Shown: positions 6,671 through 14,861 of the stretch, one piece after another | Layout of the letters: each line of letters starts with the position of its first letter | Numbering within the stretch: position 1 is the first letter of the stretch | NCBI GenBank assembly: GCA_019421925.1 | Contig: JAHZEH010000010.1 | Coordinates: 4,247-21,286, forward strand | Origin: Clostridia bacterium | Lineage (GTDB): Bacteria > Bacillota > Clostridia > Christensenellales > CALWSW01 | Length of the DNA stretch: 17,040 nt | Direction of reading: 5' to 3' | Program-made: the position numbers and the translations under genes | The notes under the pieces: generated by a model | Database searches by the model: none | What the model was told of the DNA's origin: nothing | Seen by the model: the letters and a program-made list of their open reading frames with translations, nothing else

Positions 6671-8962
6671 ATGAGGAAGAAGAGAGGAAACGCCTTCATT
6701 GCTCTCATGCTGTCATTGGGGATGGCCATGGGGATGGGGTGCGCGGCTCCCGCGCAGACGGAGCCCACCCTTTTGCCGGAGAGCTCGCCTGAGGCCGGGC
6801 CGGCCCAGACGGCCCAGCCTCAGGCCCCCTCCGGGACAGGAAGCGCCACTGCCAAGGGCTTTGGCGGGGACGTCACCGTGACGGTCGTGGTGGAACAGGG
6901 CGTCATCACCGAGGTGACGGCTGTGGGCGGGAAAGAGACGGCGGGCATCGGTTCCCAGGCCATCGACACTCTGCCCGGGGCCATTTTAGAGGCCCAGTCC
7001 GCTGAGGTGGACGGCGTGTCCGGTGCGACCATGACCAGCGGCGCTATCAAGCAGGCGGCGGCCCAGGCCATTGCCCAGGCGATGGGGGAGGAGGCGGCGC
7101 CGGAGGCCCTGTCCATGAAGCCCGGGACCTATACGGCGGAGGCGCTGGGTTTTGACCACTGGATGACCGCCTCTGTTACGGTGTCGGAGGGGAGGATTGA
7201 GGATATCTCCGTGGAGTACCGGCCCATTGAGACGGTATATCCCCCTGTCCAGCGGGCCAGTGGCTGCATGGTGACCGCGCCGGTGGAACTTCTGCCCGGC
7301 CGCATTCTGGAGGCCCAGAGCCTGGCGGTGGACGCAGTCACTGGGGCGACGGCCACCAGCAACGCCGTTTTTGCGGCGGTAAAGGACTGTCTGCTCCAGG
7401 CCGGGGCGGCGGAGGCCAGCCTCTACGCGCCTCTGGAGAAATCAAAGGCGGTGGAGGAGTATGAGTGCCAGCTGGTCGTGGTGGGGGGCGGAACCTCCGG
7501 CTGCACCGCAGCGGCTACGGCGGCGGAACAGGGCGTTGACACCATCGTGCTGGAACAGGCGGCCAAGTGGGGCGGCACAGGCACGGCGGCGGGCGGCATG
7601 ATGAGCGTGGGCTCCTATCTCCACGACCCGGAGACGGCGGAGCAGGACAAACAGAATCTCTATGAGGACTGGATGCGCATGAACCGCTTTTTTGTGCCGG
7701 AGCCCAAGCTGGTGCGCATGTTCATCGAGAATTCCGGCCCCACCCTGGACTGGCTGACCGGGCAGGGCTATCAGTTTGAGGCCCCGGCCACCTTTGGCAG
7801 CGGCTTTCACGAGTCCCATGTGATCTGCCCGACCTACTGCGTATATACCGGACGCAAGGTGGTCACGGTGGAGTATTTCAACGCTATGATGGATAAGTTC
7901 GAGCAAAACGGCGGCCGGGGAATGCTGGAGACCACGGTGACGGGTTTCCTCTATGACGGGGCCGGCGAGATCAACGGGGTCACGGCCCAGCGCTACGACG
8001 GCACAACGGTCAATGTCAAAGCGGAAGCAGTCATTTTGGCCACCGGCGGCTTTGCGGGCAATGAGGAGCTTGTCACCAAGTACTGCGGCTACCCCTATCA
8101 GCAGTTCGGAATGACCCACAACAAGGGCACCGGCTTGCTCATGGGCCTGGAGGCGGGGGGCAATACCTGCAACGCCGGCATGATACTGGCCCATGTGCAG
8201 AGGCCCTTCCGGCAGGTGACCGGGTTCGACGCCTTTGATAACAACATTCCCTTTGTGGTAATCTATACTCCGGGGCTGATGGCTGTCAACCGCACAGGCG
8301 AACGCTTCCAGAGGGAGGATATGGGACTGGATTGCACGGTGGACTTTATGAACGGCAAGCTGGCCCAGGGGGACTACTATTACATGCTGGTGTCCCAGGA
8401 TCAAATGGAGGTGTTGGCCGCCCAAGGCATCGCCGGGCTGGGTTCGGACGTCAAGCCGGATAAGGTCAGCTATAATGGCGTGTGTGTGGAGCCGGATGTG
8501 CCCCTGACGAATATCCAGACCGTGTTTGACGGATGTGTGGAGCAGGGCGTGGTCTTTAAGGGGGATACTCTTGAGGAATTGGCCGAGAGCGCCGGGATGG
8601 ACCCGGAAATCCTGGCGGCCAATGTGGAGGCTTACAATGGGCTGTGCGAGCAGGGGGAGGATACCCTCTTTGGAAAGCGCGCCCAGTATCTCCATCCTCT
8701 GGGGGAGGGTCCCTACTATGCAGTTAAGGCCTGCGTGACCATGTACTGCACCACCGGCGCCCTGGATATTGATGAAAACTTCAATGTGGTCCGCCCGGAC
8801 GGCAGTGCCATTGAGGGCCTGTATGCAGTGGGCATGGACAGCATGGGCGTGCTGTTGGACGGCTCCTCCTATCCCGACTACGGCGGGCCTGCCTGCGGCT
8901 GGGCCTATACCTCGGGAAGGCTGGCCGGCCTGAGCGCCCTGGCCTATCTTGCCGGGAAATAA
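6671..8962 (+). CDS. surface reductase with two covalent-FMN domains and an FAD domain
   Basis: A 763-residue exported flavoprotein, probably a cell-surface reductase carrying three flavins. Residues 1-18 are a signal sequence leading to MGMGC; the box before Cys is unusual (Gly at -3), so lipidation is likely but not certain. A first FMN-binding domain ends in DGVSGAT (S117-T120), a second in DAVTGAT (T224-T227); both motifs are ApbE flavinylation sites. The FAD domain starts at about 266 with LVVVGGGTSG (G272-G277) and continues through WGGTGTAAGGM, GFAGNEELV, NRTGERFQRED, and EGLYAVGMDSMG. As in the first reductase, the Arg-Asp of fumarate reductases after RFxNE is missing (here RFQREDMG), so the substrate is open. 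ATG 6671 is preferred over 6656 because the latter overlaps GGAGG (6658-6662), which serves 6671 at 8 nt. It is co-transcribed with the MerR gene. Confidence 0.87.
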   Translation: MRKKRGNAFIALMLSLGMAMGMGCAAPAQTEPTLLPESSPEAGPAQTAQPQAPSGTGSATAKGFGGDVTVTVVVEQGVITEVTAVGGKETAGIGSQAIDTLPGAILEAQSAEVDGVSGATMTSGAIKQAAAQAIAQAMGEEAAPEALSMKPGTYTAEALGFDHWMTASVTVSEGRIEDISVEYRPIETVYPPVQRASGCMVTAPVELLPGRILEAQSLAVDAVTGATATSNAVFAAVKDCLLQAGAAEASLYAPLEKSKAVEEYECQLVVVGGGTSGCTAAATAAEQGVDTIVLEQAAKWGGTGTAAGGMMSVGSYLHDPETAEQDKQNLYEDWMRMNRFFVPEPKLVRMFIENSGPTLDWLTGQGYQFEAPATFGSGFHESHVICPTYCVYTGRKVVTVEYFNAMMDKFEQNGGRGMLETTVTGFLYDGAGEINGVTAQRYDGTTVNVKAEAVILATGGFAGNEELVTKYCGYPYQQFGMTHNKGTGLLMGLEAGGNTCNAGMILAHVQRPFRQVTGFDAFDNNIPFVVIYTPGLMAVNRTGERFQREDMGLDCTVDFMNGKLAQGDYYYMLVSQDQMEVLAAQGIAGLGSDVKPDKVSYNGVCVEPDVPLTNIQTVFDGCVEQGVVFKGDTLEELAESAGMDPEILAANVEAYNGLCEQGEDTLFGKRAQYLHPLGEGPYYAVKACVTMYCTTGALDIDENFNVVRPDGSAIEGLYAVGMDSMGVLLDGSSYPDYGGPACGWAYTSGRLAGLSALAYLAGK

Positions 8963-9008
8963 CCGGGGAGGCCTCCCGGAGAACGTCGAATGCGGGGGAG
9001 AGGGAGCG

Positions 9009-9821
9009 ATGCGGCACTACAAGATAGGAGACGTGGCCAAGCTGGTGGGCCTGCACCCGGAGACGATCCGGGAATATGAGCGCATGGGCCTGTTGGGCAG
9101 CCATGTGGGCCGGGAGGAGAATGGGTATCGCTGCTATACCTGGCAGACGGTCTGCCGCATCCTGGCGATCCGCAAAATGCGAACCATGGGATTCACGCTC
9201 CAGGAGATTGCGCGCAATTACAGCGACTACTCCCTGGAGGAATACCGCTCCGGCATGGACAGGAACATCGAGAGGCTGGAGAGGGAACTTCTCATCCAGC
9301 AGATGACGCTGGACCATATGAGGGAGCACCAGGCCTTTGCGCGGAGCCTGCCCGGATCTCTGAACCGCTGTTCTCTGAGGATCAGCCCGGAGGTCTATAT
9401 GGTCCCCTTTGCCCGGGAGGAGACGCTGCGCCAGGAGGAGGGGGAGCTGAAAACCCTCCGGCAGTGGGCCCGTTACTCCTTTTTGACCCGCAACGCCGCC
9501 GAGCTGGACGTGGACTATGAATCAGAGACAGCATCGGAGCGCAGCATATGCTTGGCGATAGAGGCCGGCACGGCGGAAGTCCTGGGCCTGTCCGCGGGCA
9601 GAAAGGGGATCCACCGCCTGCCCCAGCGCAGCGTGTACTGCGCAGTGCGCCGGGATCTCCAGCATGTGCTCTATCCGGAGACCATCCGGTCGGTGCGCCA
9701 GTTTCTGAGGCAGGAGCACCTGGAGCCGGCGGGAGCCCCCTTTTTCCTCAGCGCCGTCTCCTTCTTCGAGCGGAAGGAGAGCCGGTTTTACAGCCGCTTA
9801 TACATCCCCGTGGAGGGATAA
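9009..9821 (+). CDS. MerR-family regulator with effector-binding C-terminal domain
   Basis: A 270-residue regulator. The MerR helix-turn-helix is at 3-72: YKIGDVAKLVGLHPETIREYER, the wing GLLGSHVGREENGYRCYT, then VCRILAIRKMRTMGFTLQEI. A dimerising helix follows (about 76-122), then a C-terminal domain (about 130-270) of the length and pattern of GyrI-like/BmrR-type effector domains, with VYMVPFARE at its start and FYSRLYIPVEG at its end. Such proteins bind small hydrophobic or aromatic ligands and untwist 19-bp-spaced promoters. The upstream operon promoter has exactly that spacing. ATG 9009 is chosen because GGGGGAGAGGGA lies just before it, and the MerR domain begins there; the gap to the reductase stop is 46 nt. 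The same ligand may be the reductase substrate (inference). Confidence 0.9.
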   Translation: MRHYKIGDVAKLVGLHPETIREYERMGLLGSHVGREENGYRCYTWQTVCRILAIRKMRTMGFTLQEIARNYSDYSLEEYRSGMDRNIERLERELLIQQMTLDHMREHQAFARSLPGSLNRCSLRISPEVYMVPFAREETLRQEEGELKTLRQWARYSFLTRNAAELDVDYESETASERSICLAIEAGTAEVLGLSAGRKGIHRLPQRSVYCAVRRDLQHVLYPETIRSVRQFLRQEHLEPAGAPFFLSAVSFFERKESRFYSRLYIPVEG

Positions 9822-9833
9822 TTTTACAAGCCC

Positions 9834-9863
9834 AAAGCCCCGGATCAATCGGTCCGGGGCTTT
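9834..9863. terminator. bidirectional-type terminator after the MerR gene
   Basis: AAAGCCCCGGA (9834-9844) and TCCGGGGCTTT (9853-9863) form an 11-bp perfect stem with an 8-nt loop, 12 nt after the stop; the stem ends in A3/T3. Confidence 0.8.
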
Positions 9864-9874
9864 CATAGTATCAA

Positions 9875-9896
9875 AAAAGCGGTCCATGCCGCTTTT
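9875..9896. terminator. second hairpin with A-tract/T-tract
   Basis: AAAAGCGG (9875-9882) and CCGCTTTT (9889-9896), loop 6 nt; a back-up terminator on either strand. Confidence 0.6.
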
Positions 9897-10254
9897 CTGA
9901 GGTGGCAGCATCTCCCTCTCGCCCTGGGGCTCCCAGGCGGGAAATGCTAAGCGAAATGAAAATTCTGAGGGTTTTCTCCGCTCCGGCATTCACGCCTCCG
10001 GAGCCGGATTGGCCGTAAAGGGCTTCGGCCTTGGTAATCCCGGGGCTTTCTTCAGAATTCTTGAATTTTTTTCAAACAAAAAGGGATATAGGAGTTGTTT
10101 GTTTTATTATAAAAACCAGACAAAATTTACCAGAGCTAAAACACAGGACTGCGTCTGGAGAATAAGGGGACGAAAAATGGACATATTATTCTGAAAATCT
10201 ATAAACAAACGGGATTGTTAAGGAGTGAACAGGACAAAGTTGGGAGATTGGGGG
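9897..10254. other. intergenic region upstream of the hydrogenase
   Basis: No gene supported. Two more hairpins, GCTCCGG/CCGGAGC (9980-10004) and GGCCG/CGGCC (10011-10030), are followed by an AT-rich tract (10045-10140). A 61-codon frame at 10009-10194 starts inside the second hairpin, lacks a ribosome binding site, and is not credible. Confidence 0.5.
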
Positions 10255-10284
10255 TTGCTGAGCAGGCCGCCGGTGTGATATGAT
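10255..10284 (+). promoter_or_regulatory. probable promoter of the hydrogenase gene
   Basis: TTGCTG (10255-10260), 18-bp spacer, TATGAT (10279-10284) with an extended TG at 10276-10277. The start would be near 10291, which excludes the in-frame ATG at 10280. Confidence 0.5.
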
Positions 10285-10324
10285 ATGCGAAAATAATTCA
10301 CAGGTTGAAAGGATGGGTTTCACA

Positions 10325-12064
10325 ATGCTGCACCTCAAAATTAACGGACTCCCTGTCGAGGCCCCGGAGGGCTCCACCGTTCTGGAGGCCGCCGTACAGA
10401 ACGGTATCAACATTCCCACCCTGTGTTATCTCAAGGACTGCAACATGATCGGCGCCTGCCGGGTCTGCCTGGTGGAGATCAAGGGAGGGCGGGGTCTGAC
10501 CGCCTCCTGCTGCATGCCCGCTTCCGAGGGCATGGAGGTCTTTACCAACAGCGAGAAGGTGAGGGCAGCCCGCAAGTTTGTCGTCGAGCTCATCCTCTCC
10601 GACCATGAACGGACCTGCCTGACCTGCCCGCGCAGCCGCACCTGCGAGCTGCGGGCCCTGGCCGAGGAGCTGGGGGTGCGGGATATCCCCTACGACGCGC
10701 CCCATTCCCACAAGACTGTCGACGAGGTCTCCCCCTCTATCGTGAGGGACAACAATAAGTGCATCCTCTGCCGCCGCTGTGTGGCCATGTGTGAGAAGGT
10801 GCAGAAAATCGGAGCCATCGGAGCCCAGAACCGGGGCTATAAGACGGAGATCGGCTCCCCCTTCAGGCACTCGCTGGCGGACGTGAACTGCATCAACTGC
10901 GGCCAGTGCATCATTGCCTGCCCCACGGGCGCGCTCTATGAGAAGGACAGCACCGCCGCCGTGTGGAAGGCCCTGGGCGACCCGGGCAGGAAGGTGATAT
11001 TCCAGACCGCCCCCGCGGTGCGCGCCGGCCTGGGCGAGGAGTTCGGCTACCCCATGGGTACTTCGGTCACGGGCAAGATGGCGGCGGCCATCCGCCGTCT
11101 GGGGGCCTACCGGACCTTTGACACCGACTTTGCCGCCGACCTGACCATCATGGAGGAGGGGACCGAGCTGCTGCACCGCATTCAGGAGGGCGGCGCGCTC
11201 CCCCTCATCACCTCCTGCAGCCCGGGCTGGATCAAGTTCTGCGAGCACCGTTATCCCGAGCTGCTGGATCATCTCTCCTCCTGTAAGTCCCCGCATGAGA
11301 TGATGGGGGCGGTCCTCAAGACCTACTTTGCTGAAAAGGAGGGCCTCGATCCCAGGGAGCTCTTTGTGGTCTCGGTCATGCCCTGCACGGCAAAGAAGTT
11401 TGAAGCGGGGCGGCCCGAACTGGGCCATGACGGCCTGGCCGACGTGGACGCGGTGCTCACTGTCAGGGAACTGGCCCGTATGATCCGGGAGGCGGGCATC
11501 GACTTCACCGCCCTGCCCGACGAGGACTTTGACCCCGTCCTGGGCGAGTCCACCGGCGCGGCGGTCATCTTCGGGGCCACAGGCGGCGTCATGGAGGCCG
11601 CCCTGCGTACCGTGGCGGATATCCTGGCGGGAGAGGACCTGCAGCAGATTGAATATACTGCCGTCCGGGGGATCGAGGGAGTCAAGGAGGCCACGGTCAA
11701 TGTGGCCGGGATGGACGTCAGGGTGGCTGTGGCCCATGGCACAGGCAATGCCCAGGCCCTGCTGGACCAGGTTATCGCCGGGGAAAAGACTTATCATTTC
11801 ATCGAGATCATGGGCTGCCCGGGCGGCTGCGTGAACGGCGGCGGCCAGCCGCATGTGCCCGCAAAGATCCGTATGAAGCTCGACCCCAAGGTGGAGCGGG
11901 CCAGGGCCCTGTATCAGGAGGACCGGGATAAGCCCCTGCGCAAGTCCCACAAGAACCCCGCCATCACGCAGATCTATGAGGAGTTTTTCGGCGAGCCCGG
12001 TTCCCACAGGGCCCATGAGCTGCTCCATACCCACTATACGGCCAGAAGCCGGTTTGGCAAGTAA
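10325..12064 (+). CDS. [FeFe] hydrogenase, M3-type (HndD/HydA-like catalytic subunit)
   Basis: A 579-residue enzyme catalysing reversible proton reduction to H2. In order: a plant-type 2Fe-2S domain (C34, C45, C48, C62), the His-Cys 4Fe-4S site (H94, C98, C101, C107), two 4Fe-4S clusters (C146/149/152/156 and C189/192/195/199), and the H-cluster domain with TSCSPGW (296-302), MPCTAKK (352-358), FGATGGVMEAALR and MGCPGGCVNGGGQP (from 496). H-cluster cysteines are C298, C354, C498 and C502, almost the same numbering as clostridial CpI. Where CpI has the proton-shuttle Cys299, this protein has Ser299, which I associate with HndD/HydA-type subunits of multimeric NAD(P)-linked hydrogenases. No HndA/B/C-type partner genes are adjacent, so its electron partner is uncertain. 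ATG 10325 follows AAAGGA by 11 nt and lies after the predicted start site. Confidence 0.93.
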   Translation: MLHLKINGLPVEAPEGSTVLEAAVQNGINIPTLCYLKDCNMIGACRVCLVEIKGGRGLTASCCMPASEGMEVFTNSEKVRAARKFVVELILSDHERTCLTCPRSRTCELRALAEELGVRDIPYDAPHSHKTVDEVSPSIVRDNNKCILCRRCVAMCEKVQKIGAIGAQNRGYKTEIGSPFRHSLADVNCINCGQCIIACPTGALYEKDSTAAVWKALGDPGRKVIFQTAPAVRAGLGEEFGYPMGTSVTGKMAAAIRRLGAYRTFDTDFAADLTIMEEGTELLHRIQEGGALPLITSCSPGWIKFCEHRYPELLDHLSSCKSPHEMMGAVLKTYFAEKEGLDPRELFVVSVMPCTAKKFEAGRPELGHDGLADVDAVLTVRELARMIREAGIDFTALPDEDFDPVLGESTGAAVIFGATGGVMEAALRTVADILAGEDLQQIEYTAVRGIEGVKEATVNVAGMDVRVAVAHGTGNAQALLDQVIAGEKTYHFIEIMGCPGGCVNGGGQPHVPAKIRMKLDPKVERARALYQEDRDKPLRKSHKNPAITQIYEEFFGEPGSHRAHELLHTHYTARSRFGK

Positions 12065-12073
12065 GGAGGACGG

Positions 12074-12105
12074 CTGAGGGGTATTTTTGTAAAAATACCC
12101 CTCAG
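12074..12105. terminator. 15-bp perfect palindromic hairpin after the hydrogenase
   Basis: CTGAGGGGTATTTTT (12074-12088) and AAAAATACCCCTCAG (12091-12105) around GT. The T5/A5 lies inside the stem rather than after it, so this is not a classical terminator but may act as one. Confidence 0.6.
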
Positions 12106-12124
12106 AACCCCAAAAACCTTGGCA

Positions 12125-12164
12125 GACAAGAACCACGCCGGAAATATCCGGCGTGGTTCTTGTC
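12125..12164. terminator. 18-bp perfect hairpin between convergent genes
   Basis: Arms 12125-12142 and 12147-12164 are perfect complements with a 4-nt AATA loop. Very stable; no long T-run follows on the plus side. Likely transcript end or 3' protection. Confidence 0.65.
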
Positions 12165-12227
12165 CTGGGGAAAGGAACTCCCGCTTGAAAAAAGATTTAA
12201 GAAGAGCCCCCAAGCCTTTATAAGCAA

Positions 12228-12325
12228 CAAACCTGTCGAATCTGTTCGACAGGTTTGCTGCCTGAAAGAAGGGATTCCCAAGGGGCAATGCCCCTTGGGC
12301 GGGGGATTGGGGGCAGGGGCCCCCA
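12228..12325. repeat. three further hairpins (REP-like, GC-rich)
   Basis: Stems: 12228-12240 with 12245-12257 (13 bp, loop TCTG); 12277-12286 with 12290-12299 (10 bp, CCCAAGGGGC/GCCCCTTGGG); 12308-12314 with 12319-12325 (TGGGGGC/GCCCCCA). The last resembles the GGGGGC...GCCCCC element at 865-879, suggesting a dispersed genomic repeat. Confidence 0.55.
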
Positions 12326-12335
12326 TCCAGTCCCC

Positions 12336-13523
12336 TTACAGCGCCCGGCAGGCAATCTCATAGATGGCCAGGATGTCGTCGTTCTCCAGGGGCTTGAAGA
12401 AGCCTACGTATTCTCCGTTGTTGCGCTTGCACTTGCGGGCCAGCAGGGGGATGTCCTCCCGCCGGAAGCCCTTGATCTCCCAGGCGCGGGTGGGAAGGCC
12501 GCAGGCGCGGTAGAAGGACTCCAGCGCGTCAATGCCCCGGAGGGCGGTGGCCCTGGGATTGGCGAAATCCATCTCCACGTGGAACACCCGATGGGCGAAC
12601 TGGGCGAAGCGGGCCGCGTCCACGTCCAGCACATGGCGCATCCAGGCCGGGGCGACGACCGCCAGGCCCGCCCCGTGGGCGCAGTCGTAGAGGGCGGAGA
12701 GCTCGTGCTCGATCTGATGGGAGGCCCAGTCGTTTTCCCGGTCAATGCCCACCAGGCCGTTATGGGCCCAGGTGCCGGCCCACATGATGTTGGCCCGGGC
12801 GCCGTAGTCCTCCGGATTGGACAGGGCAAGGGGCAGGTTGTGAACGATGGTCCCCATGACGGCCTCACACATCCGGTCGGAGAAATCGCAATCCTCGGTT
12901 CGGGTGAAATAGCGCTCAAAAACATGGGTGAGGATATCGGCGCAGCCGCTGGCTGTCTGGTAGGGGGGCAGGGTATAGGTCAAGACGGGATTCATCAGGG
13001 CAAAGCGGGCCCGCAGCAGGTCGGAACCCACGCCCCGCTTGAGCATGCCGTCTTCTCTTGTGATCACGGGGTTAGGGGAACCTTCGCAGCCCGCCGCCGG
13101 AATGGTCAGCACGACGCCCAGGGGCAGGGCGGCGGTGATGGGAGCCTTTTTCTCATAGAGATCCCAGAAATCCCCGCCTGTGTACAGGGTTCCCATGGCG
13201 ATGGCTTTGGAGGAGTCGATGGTGGATCCGCCGCCTACGGCCAGAATAAAGTCCACTCCCTCCTCCCGGCAGATGCGGATGCCCTCGCGCACCAGGGCGT
13301 CTCTGGGGTTGGGCTGTACGCCGCCCAACAGGATGAAGGGTAGCCCCGCCTCCTCCAACGAGGCGCCCACCCGGTCGATCAGGCCGCTTTTCAGGGCGGA
13401 TTTGCCGCCGAAGTGGACAAGAACCCGCGTGGCGCCGAAGCGTTTGCACAGTTCGCCCGCACGGCTCTCTGCATCCTGGCCGAAGACATAGCGGGTGGGG
13501 GTACAAAATTCAAAATTCAGCAT
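12336..13523 (-). CDS. iron-containing (group III) alcohol dehydrogenase, butanol-dehydrogenase-like
   Basis: A 395-residue cytoplasmic NAD(P)H-dependent alcohol/aldehyde oxidoreductase of normal family length. The N-terminal nucleotide-binding half carries VLVHFGG and the phosphate-binding AVGGGSTIDSSKAIA (G97-S100). The C-terminal helical half holds the metal ligands D196, H200, H269 and H283, with the same spacing (4, 69 and 14) as in YqhD/BdhA enzymes; H273 is the conserved extra His. The FxxCTPTRYVFG start is typical. Start ATG 13523 has AGGAGG about 9-10 nt upstream. It converges with the hydrogenase across the hairpin array, and a terminator at 13637-13676 separates it from the upstream permease, so it is a single-gene unit. 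It would reduce aldehydes during fermentation, complementing H2 as an electron sink (inference). No clear promoter could be picked out. Confidence 0.92.
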   Translation of the reverse strand: MLNFEFCTPTRYVFGQDAESRAGELCKRFGATRVLVHFGGKSALKSGLIDRVGASLEEAGLPFILLGGVQPNPRDALVREGIRICREEGVDFILAVGGGSTIDSSKAIAMGTLYTGGDFWDLYEKKAPITAALPLGVVLTIPAAGCEGSPNPVITREDGMLKRGVGSDLLRARFALMNPVLTYTLPPYQTASGCADILTHVFERYFTRTEDCDFSDRMCEAVMGTIVHNLPLALSNPEDYGARANIMWAGTWAHNGLVGIDRENDWASHQIEHELSALYDCAHGAGLAVVAPAWMRHVLDVDAARFAQFAHRVFHVEMDFANPRATALRGIDALESFYRACGLPTRAWEIKGFRREDIPLLARKCKRNNGEYVGFFKPLENDDILAIYEIACRAL

Positions 13524-13636
13524 GGGGGAACGCCTCCTGTCTCTCCGGGGATCCGGAGGGTTGATTTTTCAGCACTATCGTAACACCAAAGGGACCGTGA
13601 GGCCAGCGCAAAGCGGTTTTTTTCAATGAAATTAAG

Positions 13637-13676
13637 AAAAAACGCCCGGACGGGTATAAAACCCCGCCGGACGGGC
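13637..13676 (-). terminator. intrinsic terminator downstream of the DMT permease
   Basis: Minus strand: GCCCG and GGCGGG (with a 3-nt bulge) pair with CCCGTCCGGGC around a TTTTATA-type loop, followed by six T (A6 at 13637-13642 on the plus strand). Confidence 0.75.
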
Positions 13677-13747
13677 AATAACAGGAATGTACGAAAGCGG
13701 CGCCACCCGCCGCTGCGTGCGAGCGAAACTTCTTCTTCCTCCACCCC

Positions 13748-13771
13748 GGGCCCCGCTTTTGAGCGGGGCCC
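13748..13771. terminator. 10-bp perfect hairpin just after the DMT permease stop
   Basis: GGGCCCCGCT (13748-13757) and AGCGGGGCCC (13762-13771) with loop TTTG, starting 9 nt beyond the stop. There is no U-tract on the minus strand, so it probably aids the terminator at 13637-13676. Confidence 0.55.
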
Positions 13772-13780
13772 CTTTCCGTT

Positions 13781-14659
13781 TTAAGCCGCCGCGTCCTCGG
13801 CGGTCTCCGGGTGTTTCTCCTTCCAGACGCACCAGAGCGTCACCGACAGGATGACGACCACGCCGCCCAGCAGGGCAAAGAGGCCCGGAGCCTCCCCGTC
13901 AAAGAGAAAGACCCAGACGGGATTGAGAAGGGGCTCAATGGCGGAGCTGAGGGAGACCATCAGCACGGGGCAGTGCTTGGCGCTGATCCCATAGAGCACA
14001 TAGGGGATGCCGAGCTGGAAGATGCCCAGCGCCAAGATGGAGACTACGGTGGTTGTGGTGAGGGCGGTCGTGGTGAAGAAGGCGAAGGGCACGCCCACCA
14101 GGGCGGTGATTATGTGGCCGAGGAAGATGCCGCTCATGCGGGTGGATTCGTCGCCGTTGCCCATAAACAGATACATCAGCGCCATGAAGAAGCCCGCCAT
14201 CAGGGCGATGACATTGCCCAGCATGTTGCCCGGGCTGAGCTGGTCGAAGAAGAAAAGGGAGATGCCCAGGAGGGTGAACAGAACCGCCACGACATCCGCC
14301 CGCCGCATTTTCTGATGAAACAGCAGGGCGGAGAACACCAGGACAAAAACCGGGCAGATAAACTGGAGCACGATAGCGTTGGCCGCAGTCGTCAGCTTGT
14401 TGGCGATGACGAAACAGAGATAGGTCAGCGCCAGGAAGACCCCGCATACCGCTGAACGCCGGTCAAGCCGCAGGCTAATCCTGGCAATCCTCATATATGT
14501 GAACATGCAGACCGAGGCGATCAGGCTGCGCAGGCCGGCGATAGTCAGCGGGTTCCAGGGCAGGAGCTTGATGAAGATGCCTCCGATGCTCCACATGGAA
14601 GCGCAGATGACCATCAGCAAAATGGAGCGCCGCGCCAGGGCCTTGATACTGGTATTCAT
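13781..14659 (-). CDS. DMT-superfamily (EamA) membrane transporter
   Basis: A 292-residue integral membrane protein with about ten hydrophobic helices arranged as two EamA repeats (roughly 10-140 and 150-285), starting with LLMVICASMWSIGGIFIKLL and ending GLFALLGGVVVILSVTLWCV, then a short charged cytoplasmic tail. Members export or exchange small metabolites, amino acids or drugs; the substrate cannot be told from sequence. The frame is open to 14722, but the promoter -10 box lies at 14696-14701, so the upstream ATGs at 14720-14722 (before the start site) and 14681-14683 (no ribosome binding site) are unlikely. ATG 14657-14659 has AAGGAGG 11 nt upstream. It is transcribed alone. Confidence 0.87.
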   Translation of the reverse strand: MNTSIKALARRSILLMVICASMWSIGGIFIKLLPWNPLTIAGLRSLIASVCMFTYMRIARISLRLDRRSAVCGVFLALTYLCFVIANKLTTAANAIVLQFICPVFVLVFSALLFHQKMRRADVVAVLFTLLGISLFFFDQLSPGNMLGNVIALMAGFFMALMYLFMGNGDESTRMSGIFLGHIITALVGVPFAFFTTTALTTTTVVSILALGIFQLGIPYVLYGISAKHCPVLMVSLSSAIEPLLNPVWVFLFDGEAPGLFALLGGVVVILSVTLWCVWKEKHPETAEDAAA

Positions 14660-14695
14660 GGCTTGTGTGTCCTCCTTTTCCATCGTGGGAATTTC

Positions 14696-14724
14696 ATTAT
14701 AACAGAGGCGGGCAGCCGGCACAA
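14696..14724 (-). promoter_or_regulatory. promoter of the DMT permease
   Basis: Minus strand TTGTGC (14719-14724), 17-bp spacer, perfect TATAAT (14696-14701). Expected start near 14689. Confidence 0.65.
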
Positions 14725-14832
14725 TCCATCCCGGCGCCTGAACGCGCTTTTGGGGAAAGGAAGAATAAATGTGTCAAAATCGCGAATTAAATGTGAATTG
14801 ATTCTGAAATTAAGAAATTTTATAAAAATATC

Positions 14833-14861
14833 TTGAAATTATCGTTCGGACATTGTACAAT
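14833..14861 (+). promoter_or_regulatory. near-consensus promoter of the candidate large RNA
   Basis: TTGAAA (14833-14838), 17-bp spacer, TACAAT (14856-14861): one mismatch to consensus in the -10 box and two in the -35, in an AT-rich upstream tract. Expected start near 14868. No protein-coding start with a ribosome binding site follows for more than 800 nt. Confidence 0.65.

Noticed and set aside
12236..12249. CGAA-N4-TTCG, resembling a LexA box
   Set aside because: It is two bases shorter than the CGAAC-N4-GTTCG-type consensus and forms the loop end of a 13-bp hairpin between convergent genes, not a promoter.
13517..13744. Minus-strand 75-codon frame upstream of the alcohol dehydrogenase
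   Set aside because: It spans the terminator at 13637-13676, has no ribosome binding site and shows no protein-like pattern.
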